64,000 bases of DNA from Balamuthia mandrillaris (Eukaryota > Discosea > Longamoebia > Balamuthiidae): the NCBI GenBank assembly GCA_031835245.1, contig JAVKOQ010000084.1:97501-161500 (forward strand), in the 5' to 3' direction. Below, in pieces: positions 12,308 through 23,594 of the stretch. The notes below the pieces were generated by a model, which searched no databases, was not told the DNA's origin, and saw nothing but the letters and a program-made list of their open reading frames with translations. The first letter of the stretch is position 1. Each line of letters starts with the position of its first letter. Position numbers and translations under genes: made by a program.

Positions 12308-12763
12308 ATGACGTCGCAGGCGACCAAGGCAGTCAAAGAGTTCACCTCCTCCTGGCCCTCAGCAAAGCCTCTCGAAAGAGGGAACCCAAGGCTGGAGCTG
12401 GAGCAGTGCGCCACCCATGGGATTCATGTCTTTCGCCTGGCGCACGGCCGTACCACCAACTCACGCATGAGAGCCATTCTGCCCGCCGACACGACCCTGC
12501 GCGAGGCCAAGAACCGTTTGGGCAAGGGCCTCTCCCAGCCGCACCTTACGGATGACCATGGCTTTGAGTACCACGAGGCCGACCTGGACCAACCGCTTTG
12601 GAAGTTCAGCCACCATTGCGTGCTGCACCTCAACTTTTCCTTTGACGATGCCAACAGCTTGAAAAACGGGCTTGTGGCTGCTGGAGAAGCGGCGATAACG
12701 ACAGTAGGGTCCGGCGTGCAACGGGCAACGAAAGGAGTCAGACCTCTGTTGAACAAACTATAA
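12308..12763 (+). CDS. Free-standing TGS-like domain protein (ThrRS N-terminus-like)
   Basis: A single frame of 151 aa from ATG 12308. It is open further upstream, but that part overlaps the inverted duplication and is low quality, so I start here. Residues about 40-110 resemble the TGS domain at the N-terminus of threonyl-tRNA synthetase: ILPADTTLREAKNRLGKGLS, then DLDQPLWKFSHHCVLHLNFSFDD, comparable with the family's DLDRPL..DC.LELL.FDDE pattern (from memory). No editing or aminoacylation domain follows, so it is not a full synthetase. The C-terminal part is helical and basic. TGS domains bind RNA or nucleotides in several families; the role here is unknown. Confidence 0.6.
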   Translation: MTSQATKAVKEFTSSWPSAKPLERGNPRLELEQCATHGIHVFRLAHGRTTNSRMRAILPADTTLREAKNRLGKGLSQPHLTDDHGFEYHEADLDQPLWKFSHHCVLHLNFSFDDANSLKNGLVAAGEAAITTVGSGVQRATKGVRPLLNKL

Positions 12764-12813
12764 GTTATTTTTTATTTTATTTTTCTTTAATAAAATAAAA
12801 AAAGAAAGCAAGC

Positions 12814-13161
12814 ATGTCTTCCTCGGCGGTGCATGTCGGCATAACGTGCGATAGCTGCGGCGTCAGCCCCATCCAGGTACAAACACACCAGCCTGGTTGT
12901 TGCAAACTTTTATGTTTTGTTCTCACAAAAACATGACAAAAGGGAGTGCGTTACAAATGTGGTCATTGCCGTGACTTTGGTTCTCCTCTCTTTCTCTTTG
13001 CTCTGTCTCTCTCTCTGTCTCTCTGTCTCTCTCTGTCTCTGTCTCTCTCTCTCTCTGTCTCTCTCTGTCCCTCTCTGTCTCTCTCTCTGTCTCTCTCTGT
13101 CCCTCTCTGTCTCTCTGTCTCTCTGTCTCTCTGTCTCTCTCTGTCTCTCTGTCTCTCTCTG

Positions 13162-13213
<52 letters not shown>

Positions 13214-13442
13214 TCGTTCTCTCTCTTTCTCTCTCTTCCTAACAAAACTTTCAAAAATATTAGATCTGTGCAGCACATGCGAAAGCAACTCGGGGAGTAC
13301 GCACGACCAGAACCACGTCTTCCTAAAGATCAAACGACCCTTCCCTTCGACGGCCTCTCAAGCCGGCCCTTATCTTCCCAACTTTTACGACGACAGCAGC
13401 ACTCTTCCTCGTCCTGTTGTTCGCCCTGCTTACAGAGACTAA
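12814..13442 (+). CDS. Small ZZ-type zinc-finger protein
   Basis: Three exons (12814-12876, 12943-12979, 13264-13442) give 92 aa. It is nearly all one ZZ domain: HVGITCDSCGVSPIQ, GVRYKCGHCRDFDLCSTCE, then HDQNHVFLKIKRP, with the Cys pairs and the closing His residues in the expected order. ZZ domains bind two zinc ions and recognise protein N-termini or histone tails (family knowledge). The exon pattern, with splits after PIQ and inside the Asp codon of DFD, is the same as in the ZZ modules of the two Sel1 genes at 32-37.5 kb, so these are paralogous modules. Intron 2 carries a 220-bp CT microsatellite. Confidence 0.85.
13007..13238 (+). repeat. CT microsatellite inside ZZ-protein intron 2
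   Basis: About 230 bp of CTCTCTGT/CTCT units fill most of the intron between exons 2 and 3. Both strands are open in several frames and give false coding signals here. Confidence 0.9.
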
Positions 13443-13707
13443 CAAGTTCTTTTTCGTTTCAGACCTTCATGTTCTGCTGCATCTTGTTGTTCTTGTTCTT
13501 CTTCTTGTTCTTCTTCTTGTTCTTGTTCTGCTTGTTCTTCTCCTTGTTCTTCGTCTTCTTCCTCTTCTTCTTCTTCTGCTAGGAGAGAAGAAAGAGAGCA
13601 AAGAGAGAAAAGAAAAGAGAGAAGAAGGAGCAACTTGTAGAGACCATGGAACAAGGAAGAGGACAGGCTTTCAGGAAAGGAGGAATCCCTTCTTTGATCT
13701 TTTGTTT

Positions 13708-15729
13708 TTAAACTAAAGAGTAGACAGGTTGGTTGTTAGCATAATGGTACCCTTTGTCCAGGCCATTACAGGCCGCGAGGCAGCAGCAAGTGCCCACCAA
13801 TCCCTCCCAAACGAAGAGTGGAGCAAAGATCGATGCCCATGACCACCCTTTCGCCTCTTCCAGGTTGATGGTCAGCAGCAACAGGAATACTAGTGTGTCG
13901 TTAGGAGGAGAATAATAAAGGGCTACAGCTGAAAGCAGAAACACTCTGAGAGAGAGAGAGAGAGAGAGAGAAAACAGGTACCAAGAACAGGAATGGCAAA
14001 GATACAGCAACACCACCCAAAGAGATTGCGATCCAAACGAAACCAAGGATGGTGCATCGGAATGCGTGACCATCTTTCTCCCACCAAGTTACAATCGCAA
14101 AAGAAGCAAGCGCTCGAACAATACAGCGCTCCCCAAACGGCGAAAAACGGAGCGAGAGTGTACCACCAGTTCTTCCAAACGGAAAAGGAAGTGTCGTGGT
14201 TAACATCGTCCAACCGAAGGGTCACGAAGAGCAACCCGAGGAGGAAGAGAAGGGTGGGTATCAGGACGAAGCACAGTTGACAAGTCCACAGTGATTCCTT
14301 CCCTTTTTGCCAGACAGGTCGTACATCTAGGTCGTTGTCTCCAAATGTTCCAAACTAACAATGAAAAGGAGAAGAACATAAGTATTGTTGCGACGGAGAA
14401 GGAGAAGTAAAGATAGAGGAGTAGAAGGAGGAGAAGACAAAGCAGAAAGAGAGAAACGACAAGAAAGACCCTTATTAAGGGTCAAAAACATACCCAAAGC
14501 AACAATAAACCAACAAACAAGAGAGGAGATATGGCAATGGTCCAATGTGATATCACGCCATTCAACTTCAGCAGCACCATTGCTGGAAATAACAGCAGTG
14601 CTGTGACAATAGCCTGAAGTTTTGTCCTGAAGCAGCATCCGGATGTCAAGAGGTTCATTGCCTGGAGAACATTTTTGGCGTCTTTAACTTCGCTTTGGTT
14701 TTTTTGAAAGCAAAGCATGGAACATAAACATAAGAATACGTATCAGCACGTAAGAGAAAAAACAAGAAGAAGAAGAAGAAGAAGAAGAAGAAGAAGAAGA
14801 AGAAGAAGAACAAGAAGAAGAAGAAGAAGAACAATAACAAGAACAAGAAGAAGAAGATCATGAACAATGAAGAAAGAAGGAGCAAGAGACGTACAAAGGA
14901 GGAAGGCTTGCAAAACGACAACGCAACAAGCTATATCCTGCAAAGCCACAAAACATCTGCCCAAAACACAGCAAGAAGGGCAGGAGCACTGCAAACCAAG
15001 GCCACTCGATCCTTCCGTCCAGGCGACACGCCACAAAGGCCGTCCCCACGATGAGGAACACCCACAGCACCAGGTCATGGCAAGGCGAGAAGCAGGCGGT
15101 GGTCAGGCCTCTCTCCCATCGCCCTCGTTGCAGCTCTTGCCGGCGTTGGCGGCGTTGGGCTCCGTCCTGAGCCCTTGTTTGGAAGTGCTGTTGGAGGAGG
15201 GGACCCCAACACGGGTCTTCCATCAGAACCTTTTGCCATTCTTTGCATGTCTTCAAAGCGGGCATTGTGAGAGAAGAGAGCGAAGGAACAGAGAGAAGCA
15301 TGAGAAGAAGAGGAAGAGAAGAGAAGAAGAGAGCGACGAAGATAACGAGAGAGCAGAAAGACCAACCAGAGAGGCGTTGGCCAAAGAGTAAATATCTTCC
15401 TCCAAATAACTGAATATATGAAGGCCTATCTCGGTGGGCAGTACAAAATCGGACCCAGCTGCGAGGCCTCCCCTGTTAGAAGAAGAAGACGAAGAGAGCA
15501 AACTTGCGGCCGAAAGAGAGGAATACAAAGCGGCAGCGGTGTTGAAGGAATATTCCTCGGTTGTCGTGGAAGAGGGACCACCGAAAGAAACGGTTGGATA
15601 GAGCGAGGAAAGGGCATGCGGATTTTGTTGGGAGTCCTTCAGGAACAAAAAGCCTTCTTCTTCCTCCCCCTCCTCCTCCTCTCTCAGGGTCGGCAGCAAC
15701 AGGCTTTCTTCGTCGTTCTCTTCTTCCAT
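13708..15729 (-). CDS. F-box / TMEM185-type multi-pass membrane fusion protein
   Basis: A multi-exon minus-strand gene starting at ATG 15729 (MEEENDEESLL). The N-terminus is acidic and Ser-rich; an F-box follows (LPTEIGLHIFSYLEEDIYSLANASLV, continued across an intron by CKEWQKVLMEDPCWGPLLQQHF). After it come at least six hydrophobic segments with the repeated signature of the TMEM185/Fragile-X-F membrane family: CRLDGRIEWPWFAVLLPFL, then LRLDDVNHD..WWYTLAPFFAVWG, then a third WSWASIFAPLFVWEG. The C-terminus is NNQPVYSLV. So a Skp1-binding module is fused to a polytopic membrane domain. One intron contains a GAA microsatellite (about 14763-14832). Some internal exon borders are approximate. 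Confidence 0.75.
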
Positions 15730-15810
15730 TGTTCTCTTTTTCTTATTTGCTTTTTTCTTTTTCGTGATTCCTGTAATTACAGGAAACGACAAGGCGGGAA
15801 GAGCCAAATA

Positions 15811-16118
15811 TACGGCGGCGTAGAGTTCGACAATTTTTGCCTTGGTTCAACGTACGCTCTCCTTTGGTTTTCGCTTGGACTGAAGGGAAGCCACCTCCCT
15901 GTTGATACTTTGGTTGGGGTACCATGTGGCGGCATTGTTACGCTCCAAACCTGGAGACGAATTTTATTGGCCATCCCCCAAGGACAGGTCTGGCCCCTTT
16001 GTCAAGGAGCAGCGAGTCCAGCAAGATACGCGCCTGCCCCCGTTTGGCACGCCACAAACCGATATTCGATGCAAGGCGTTGGCCATGCATTTGTTGCGCT
16101 GCGCTATCGTCTCGAAGA
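15811..16118 (+). repeat. Dispersed repeat, copy A
   Basis: About 300 bp between the F-box/TMEM185 and Sec24 genes is shared, in opposite orientation and at high identity, with 34565-34845. Shared landmarks are the segments around 15851-15880, 15905-15960 and 15985-16100. Small indels separate the copies. Partial open frames (GDEFYWPSPKDRSGPFVKEQ) hint at an old coding origin, but no family is recognised. Confidence 0.8.
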
Positions 16119-16210
16119 CAAAGCAAGAAAAAAGAAAACAGGACGTGTTATCTCATGCAAACTGAAACCAAACCAAACTCTGGGCGAGAGGGGAAAACAA
16201 AAAGCTCCTC

Positions 16211-19200
16211 TCACTGCGTCTTGGTTTGAACTTGCCGCTGAAGCTGACAAAGAAACTCATAGTAGGAGGGCAGGGTCTTGGTGCGGTCGTCCACAAAATG
16301 GCTAAAGAAGCGAATCTCGGTGGCGTCGCCCTCTCGGATGACGTAGAGCTTTTGTAAGCCCGGTCGCTCCCTGCGAATGGCCTCCACGATGGCGCACACC
16401 TTCACAGAGTATTCGTTCTCTCTTCGGTGCAGCTGCGGTTGGTAAAGGGACAAAAAAAATAAGAACAAATACTCTGAAAAAAAAATCGGCGAAGAAAGAA
16501 GGAAGGGACAAAGGAAGGAAGGAAACACAAACCTCAAGTTCTTCAATAGCAGCAAGGCTGGATACGCCAAACAATTGTTCCAGAAGCTCTCCATGTACGG
16601 CCTTCCCTATCCACAGCAGCAAATACTGGCCGTCATCCAAAAGGAACAACCCCGATTGGTCCAACTTTTCGGTGGAGAGGTTTAATACTGGCGGTAACAC
16701 CACCTTTCCATCGTCCCCTTTCACTCCACACTTTGTTGTTTTGTTTGTAAGTTTTGGTTGGCCAGACCGAAAGATAGAAACGACAAGAAAGAAGCAAAGA
16801 AACGACAAGAGAGAGAGAGAGAGAGAGATCAAGAACCGTACCTCTGGGGACAAGTCCTTCAATGCATACAAATGCGGATAAATGAAGGGGATGGTCATTT
16901 GCACAGACAACGTCCTCAACAGTCCAAGATGGTAGGCCCTCTCATCCGGTCGTATGTCGGAGCCTGCGCGGAAAGCCAAGTTCTTAATCAACGCCAACGT
17001 GTAGAGGGGTAGCAGCTTCAGGGACTCGGGCAGCACCAGTTGGGTGGAGGAGGTGTTGGGAGAGGCAAAGGAGCTGCGGTAGACGCTCAAGATGTCGATG
17101 CACTTGTTGAGGAGGGCTTGTCGAGTGTCACTAAGCTTCGATGTCAGAGCTTTCTCGATTGCTGTTATCATTATTGAAAGAATAATTATAAGAATAATAA
17201 TAATAGCAAGAAGAAGGAGAAGGAAAAGGAGAAGGAGAGGAACAACAAACCCATTTTAGTAGTAAGAGTAACGATGGCATCCACATCAGCAAACTTGAAA
17301 AGATCGCTGAGAGAGGAAGTCACAGGCAAGCATACCGTGGCTACGCGGATGCGTCGCTCTCCGAAAGAGGTTGTGTATAGCAGGGCGTTCTGGATGGAGA
17401 CATACTTGGTAGTGGTGAAGGCCTCTGCCAGTTGGAATTGTACAGCAAAGGCTTTGTCGCAGTCGACAGCAGGCAAGGCCAACAGATCGGAGCTTCGAAT
17501 GAAGAAGTTACCATAGTGAGATTGCACCTTTAAACCTGTATAATGTTCAAAAAAGAAGTTACGTTCAGCAAAGGGTAGAAGAGAAGAAGAGCAGAATGAG
17601 AGAGCTATCCTAACCTTTACTGGCCCGAATGCGCATGACAGCTTCCCAACCAGTCTCACGGGTGAGAGCGTTCTTCAGGTCCAAAGAAAACTTTTGTCCA
17701 TCTTTCTGCACGGCATAGGCCGGGTAGTAGAAGGTCTGGCCACCAGTGTACCTCGACAAAGTGCTGAGCGTGGCCACATCAGTGTATTGAGGAGAGAACA
17801 GAAAAGTGTCCACTGAGATTTGCTGCCGCGAGCAATCTAGAGCAAAGTCCTTGTAGAAGTTCTCCTCTGGCTTCAGGAGATTAACCTCCTTGTCGGTGCC
17901 CAAGAGCTTGGTGTCTTCTCGCTGCTTCAAACGGGCAAAACCGAGGGATGGCAGCTTGCTCAGGAAAAGCATCATCTTACCTCCGATCGGGCGCTGCGTT
18001 CATTGTGATTTTGTTTCATATATTGTGGTTAATTCCAAACTGAAGGCAAGAGGAAATACACGAAAGTTTAAAGGACTCACCATGATATTCCAAACGGCCT
18101 TGAGAGCAGGGCCAAGAGCAGATTCGACATTGTTGGTATTGGCGTGCATGGAGGGCAAGCGGGCAAGAAGCGAGTCCACCACCTCTCTCGATTCCTTTAG
18201 GTTGACCAACATGTCATCTGGCAAAGGGAGGAAAACGTCCTCAATGTCAGACACAACCAACATTCTTGGTTGTGTCAGAGAAGACTGTTTTTTAATAACC
18301 AAGTTGTACAAAAAGATCAGTGATTGTTTAACACAAAGGAAGGAGAAAGAAGAAAGATAGAAACCTTTAAATTGTAAAAGTGAATAGTGCTGTCAAAGGT
18401 TACGAAGCCAACATAAGTCCTGTCATTATCAGGCAGGCTATCGAGGGTGCTCTGGATGCTCTCCACACAGGTCTTCAACATGCCCGAGGAAATGCTATAA
18501 TAGGAGACGTCGATGACGAAGAAGTAGGTGGGTGGCATGGGGCGCCTGACCATATACTCCGAAGGCGCCACAAACTCCACGCAGCCCTTGCTCAGTTCAG
18601 GTCTTTCGTTTTGGTCCAATCGTCTCAGGCCGGTTTTGTCCATTTCACAAAAGTATCCCGTAGGAACTGTAGTTACATTTTTTTTTGAGAAAAAAACACA
18701 CGTTTCATGTTAGAAAAAGAAGCGCTAAGGAAAAAAAAAAAGGAGAGCGAAGAAAGTACCTTCGTTGGGAAGACCACAAAGGTTGCAACGCCACCTCCTA
18801 CCAGCATCAATGAATTGGACAAAGGGATTGATGTAAGCCCTGCAATTGCGGCAACGTAGAATGCCAATTGATCCAAAGTTGACCACAGGAACCTCCTCTC
18901 CGTGGGAGAGAGGCTGCACTACAGCTCCCAGAGGAATGCAAGCCTTGGTCAGCATGGCAGGAGAGTTGGGGATAGCGTTGATGGTCATGCGCATGAAGGT
19001 GGCGGGACATTGCGACTCTGCTCTCGGCTTAAGCTCATCTTCCTGCCCCAAGGGACGCATTTGTTGTTGGAATTGCTGTTGTTGGTACTGTTGTTGCTGA
19101 TAAGGCTGTTGCTGCTGCTGGAACGGAGGAAATTGTTGTGGTTGGTATTGCTGCTGTTGTGTATATTGTTGTTGAGAAGATCTAAACGGGTCCATTACAG

Positions 19201-20077
19201 GCGGTGCTCCTCCACCATAGGGATAAGCGCCTCCTTGCTGTTGCCCAGAAGGAGGAGGATAGGCTCCATACGAGGAAGGAGCTTGTTGTGTTTGTTGCTG
19301 GAGGGAGAGGTTTTGAAGCTGGGCGGTGGTAGCGTCCATGACTCCGCCATAGCCTCCTTCGCCGCCTCCACCCTCAGGATCAGGGTAATAGCGTGGCCCT
19401 TGGTTGTGTTGAGGAAGAGTTGTGGAGGGAGCAGTGGAAGATGAGGGGTTGAATGCAGGAGTGAGATAAGGAGAACTGGTAGTCCACGTGGAAGTAGAAG
19501 TGGAAGAGGATGAAGAAGAAGAAGAGGACGAGGAAGTACTAGGAGGCGGCGAAGAGAAGGACGCAGAGGAAGGACCGTTGGAAGAGGGAGGGCCTCCACC
19601 AGAAGGAGGAGGAGCAGCGCCATGGAAAGAACCTGGGTTAAAGCCAGAGACACCGCTCACAGGTCCCCCAGTAGCACCCGGAAGAGGAGGACCTCCTGAA
19701 GAAGAAGAAGGTGGTGTTGAAGGGGAGGCCAGGGGAGGTCCCTGTTGGTGTTGATGTTGGTGTTGTTGCAATGGTGGTGGAAATCTTCCTGAGGAGGAGG
19801 AACCAGGAAAGGAAGAAGGCGCAGCGGATGTTAGCTGCGGCGAAGAGGTGGAAGAGCCATAAGGAAAAGGAGTGGTAGATGCAGATGGAGGAGGAGCAGC
19901 AGTGGGAGTGTGTTGCTGGAAAGGAGGTTGAGAAGAGGGAGGGTAACCTGCACCAGGATAAAAATTGGTGGGTTGTTGTGGGGGAGGTTGACCGTAAGGG
20001 ATGGTGGTGGTGGCTGCACCCATGGGAGCACCTCCAGTGATGCCCTCATGGCCTGGGTACACTCGTCGTTTGCTCAT
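16211..20077 (-). CDS. SEC24: COPII coat cargo-binding subunit Sec24
   Basis: A multi-exon gene from ATG 20077 to 16211. A Pro/Gln/Ser/Gly-rich disordered N-terminus of about 340 residues is followed by the Sec24 zinc finger (CRNCRAYINPFVQF, RRWRCNLCGLPNE). Then the trunk domain (EFVAPSEYMVRRPMPPTYFF, VGFVTFDSTIHFYNLK, MLVVSDIEDVFLPLPDDMLV), beta-sandwich and helical domains (ALLYTTSFGERRIRVATVCLP) and a C-terminal gelsolin-like domain (FLLDDGQYLLLWIGKAV). Sec24 pairs with Sec23 on ER membranes and selects cargo for COPII vesicles. The family order is complete. The gene is divergent from the glycosyltransferase gene, sharing a 516-bp promoter region. Confidence 0.96.
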
Positions 20078-20593
20078 CTTGTCTTATTTTTTTGCCTGGT
20101 AGAAAATAAAGAAAAAAAAAAAAGAGTGAGCGTCAAACTTGCCAACAACACGCAAATCAACATCTCATTCCTCTCGTAAGAAGGATGGAAGAAAAAGAAA
20201 AAGGGTGAGGAGGAAAGGGAGAACACTCACTCAGTGTTAAAAAAAAGGCAATCCAATCCAAACGAAACAAAATAGCTGGCTAGGGAGGGTGAGGTCCCTT
20301 TTTTTTGGGGGGGTTTGTGTGAGTTCTCTCTCTTTCTTTCTCTCTCTCTTCACTACGTTTTTTTTTGCTGACCAGACCCCAAAAAAAGAAAAAACCAAAA
20401 CAAAAATTTGTTTATTTGGATGGGAGCCTACGTGGCGTTTGGTGCTGGCCGTGTGTCGACCAAGACACGTCATCCTAGAATTGTCGACGAAAATTCAGAA
20501 GGCCCCCCTCATTAATGTCGACATGCAGTATGTGTCGCTTGGTGCAGCAGTGTAACAAAAAAACAAAGAAGGGGTGGGTGGGACCGGAGAGAA
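20078..20593. promoter_or_regulatory. Bidirectional promoter region with three TGTCGAC motifs
   Basis: This spacer separates the divergent Sec24 and glycosyltransferase starts. TGTCGAC occurs at 20454-20460, 20482-20488 and 20516-20522, all 70-140 bp upstream of the plus-strand ATG. Long CT-rich and poly-T tracts occupy the Sec24 side. The same heptamer recurs in other promoter spacers of this window. Confidence 0.5.
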
Positions 20594-23343
20594 ATGGCGA
20601 ACAGACAGCGACGCAGGACCTCGAGGTTGCTGACGTTCGCCTTGGGTATACTTTGTGGGGGCCTCTGTTCCTTCTTCTTGTTCCTCTGGCCATCCATCCC
20701 GCAACCCCAAGGGTTTGAGCTTGAGCTTCCCTCGGAACGCACGGGACTACGCAACCCTTCATTCTTTTCCACACCTCCTTCTTCAGGGATGCTGGCACAA
20801 CCAGGATTGGACGCAGGCGGAAGCTTGTGGTTTCCACATTCAAAGGAGCCGGAGATCTCGGTGGTAATGTTGTACAAAGGTCGGGTTGGAACTACGTTCA
20901 AGGCTCTCCAAAGTCTACTTAACACAACCCCAGCTCATTTTTCTTACGAGGTTATCCTCGTGGACGATTTCACCACCGAAGAGGACGAAAACGAGGGCCT
21001 TCCTGCGGATTGGCTTCACAAGAACATCCACGGTGTGAAGCACCTCCGCAACGACCGGAACCTTGGGTATCTCCTTGCGTACAACAACGCTTTCATTCAC
21101 GTCCATCCCCAGGTTCGTTACTTGGCGCTTCTCAACAACGATCTGGTGTTACTTCCCGGCTGGATGGAAGCAATGAGAAACACCTTTAGGAAGCACGCAA
21201 ACGTGGGTCTAGTCGGCAGCAAATTACTGCATGCTTCAGAAAGCAACAAGGGAACCCGCTTACTACAGGAGTCCTGTAGCATCGTCTGGTCTGATGGCAC
21301 TGGCTGCAACTACGGCTACAACAATGACCCAAACCTTCCAGAATACAACTACGTGCGAGACGCAGACTATTGCTCTACAGCGGCCGTCATGATAGATGCA
21401 GCACCCCTGTTCAAGGCTGGGCAGCTCTTTGACACTCGTTACGTTCCTGCTTACTTCGAGGATACTGACCTCAACTTTGACCTCCGCAATAGACAGGGGC
21501 TTAGAGTGCTGTTCCAACCAGATGCAGTGGCCATTCATCACCAAGGACTCACCAACGGGAACGACCCTTCCGATCACAGCTCCATCAAACATTACCAAGA
21601 CATCAACCGAGCCAGGTTCGTGGAGAAGTGGCGGGAAGTGCTGGAAAGAGACCATCTGCCCAGCTTCTGTAGCATAGCTTCGACCTGCCATCTTGGCAGG
21701 GATCGCTCGGTTTTGCGAGGCAGCGGGACTGGTGGGGATGGCATCATGGAAGGCCTGCGCGTGCTTGTCATTGACTATAAGTTTCCTACGCCGGACAGGG
21801 ACACTGGCTCTCTGCGCATCTCAGAAATCATCTCCATCTTGCAGGAAGAGGGATGTGCAGTGAGCTTTGCGGCTGAGGACATTAGCTATGACAACCACTA
21901 CACCACGTTGTTGGAGCAACGCGGCGTGCAAGTCCTGCGGCTGCCTTACCATGGCATCAACGAACGATATCGTGAGGTCCACCCCTACTTTGATGTAGTG
22001 ATCCTCAGTCGCAGAGACGTCTTCACAAAGCACTATGACGCTGTGAGGCAGGTCTATCCAGAAGCGCAGGTGTGGTTTGACACGGTGGACCTCCATTTCG
22101 TCCGTGAAGCTCGAGCGCTGCAGCCCCTTAGATTGGAATGGGATCGGCAAAAAGTAATGGATAATCCACTAGCGGTGCAAGAGCTTGCAGTAATTCAGGA
22201 TATGGCCGATTTGACCTTTGTGGTGAGTACATACGAGTATGACCTGCTTATTAAGGAGTTCCAAGTGGCGGAAGCCAAGGTTATGATACTGTCGTTGATT
22301 AACGAGGTACGACCTGCCTCATCTTTACTTACTTGTTCTATTTGTTCCTCTTGGTCTTCTTCTTCCTCCTCTTGTTCTGCTTCTTGTTGTTCTTCTACTA
22401 CTTCCTTCGTGTATTCTTCTTCTTCTTTCCTCTTCTCGTCCGTCGTTAACGGTACCCCGTTGTATGCATACACCAAACACAGGAGAAGGTTTCACAACCA
22501 ACCTTTAAAGAGCGGGCCGGCCTGATCTACGTTGCCAGCTACAACCACCAGCCCAATGTTGACGCCATAGCATGGTACTTGCGAGACGTTCACCCCCTAG
22601 TGCGGCGCTGCCTTCCTCCAGAGTCCGATGAGAAAGCGGGCACCTTGATGGTCGTGGGCAGCCCCGTCCACCCTGCTAAGATGCCCAGTTGGGTCATCCA
22701 CCACCAGCCCCCACTGGACGAAGCTGAGGAGAAGCGGCAGATGCAAGAAGAATGGGAAAAACAGAGGTTAGCGATAGGAAGAAAAAGAAACCCAACGGCT
22801 GAAGATAAAGCAGCAGTTCAGGCTACCTTCGAGGCAGAGCACACAGGATGGAGCACACGCAAAGATGGCTACGTATTGCTGGGCTATGTCGAGGACACTG
22901 ACCCGCTCTATGACCGCGCGAGGATGAGCATCGCGCCGCTACGTTATGGGGCCGGGGTGAAGGGCAAAGTCAGCCAGAGCATGGCCAAGGGCGTGCCGGT
23001 GGTGACCACCTCCATCGGAGCGGAGGGCATGGGCCTGGTGGACGGGGAGCACGCCCTCATCGCCGACACGGCGGAGGGGTTTGCCGACAAGGTCTGTCAG
23101 CTGCACAGGGAGGAGGCGCTGTGGAACAGGCTGAGGGCCAACGGGATGAAGAAGGCGGAGGAGGCCTTCTCCAAACGGGCCGCGAGGAGGGTCCTGGCGC
23201 CGTTGTTGGAGGAGGTGAGGGTGAAGGGACGGGCCTCGAGGAGGGAGGCAATGGATGCTGCATGTCATTCGCTAAAACGGAACCTCAGGAAGGAAGAGAA
23301 GAAAAAACTAAAGATGGAGAAGAAGAAGCAAACAAAAAGCTAA
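20594..23343 (+). CDS. Membrane-anchored GT2-GT4 double glycosyltransferase
   Basis: Two exons (20594-22306, 22483-23343) give 857 aa. After a basic start, one signal-anchor helix (residues about 14-35) predicts a type II Golgi protein. A GT2 fold follows (SVVMLYKGRVGTT, VILVDDFTTEED, then YLALLNNDLVLLPGWM with NND at the metal position, and YVPAYFEDTDLNFDLR). After about residue 380 comes a GT4-type GT-B module (RVLVIDYKFPTPDRDTGSLR, ILQEEGCAV, SIAPLRYGAGVKGKVSQSMA, GVPVVTTSIGAEGM). Such pairs resemble bacterial polysaccharide enzymes. A Lys-rich tail ends the protein. A single intron in a 2.7-kb gene is sparse for this window, which may hint at transfer; the sugar substrates are unknown. 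Confidence 0.85.
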
Positions 23344-23594
23344 CCCAGGACCCCCCTCCCCTGCATAATAGTTTTTTTTTTACTCTTCCCTTCTTCCTGG
23401 GGAGTTCACGCATTCTCCTGGCTGTTGTACCCCTATCATTCCTCTCTCTCTCTTCTCTCTGTCTCTCCAGTCCTGGCCTCCCTACTGTCTCTTATCCTTG
23501 CTCCTCTCGTCCATTCATTTTTATTTGTTTAATTGCCTGGACCTCCCCCCCTTGTGTTTTGCGAGTAAACACACAGAAGCAGACAAAAGGGTTC

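Noticed and set aside
12910-13333. Open frames on both strands rich in Ser/Leu or Arg/Glu
   Set aside because: Produced by the CT microsatellite of the ZZ-gene intron.
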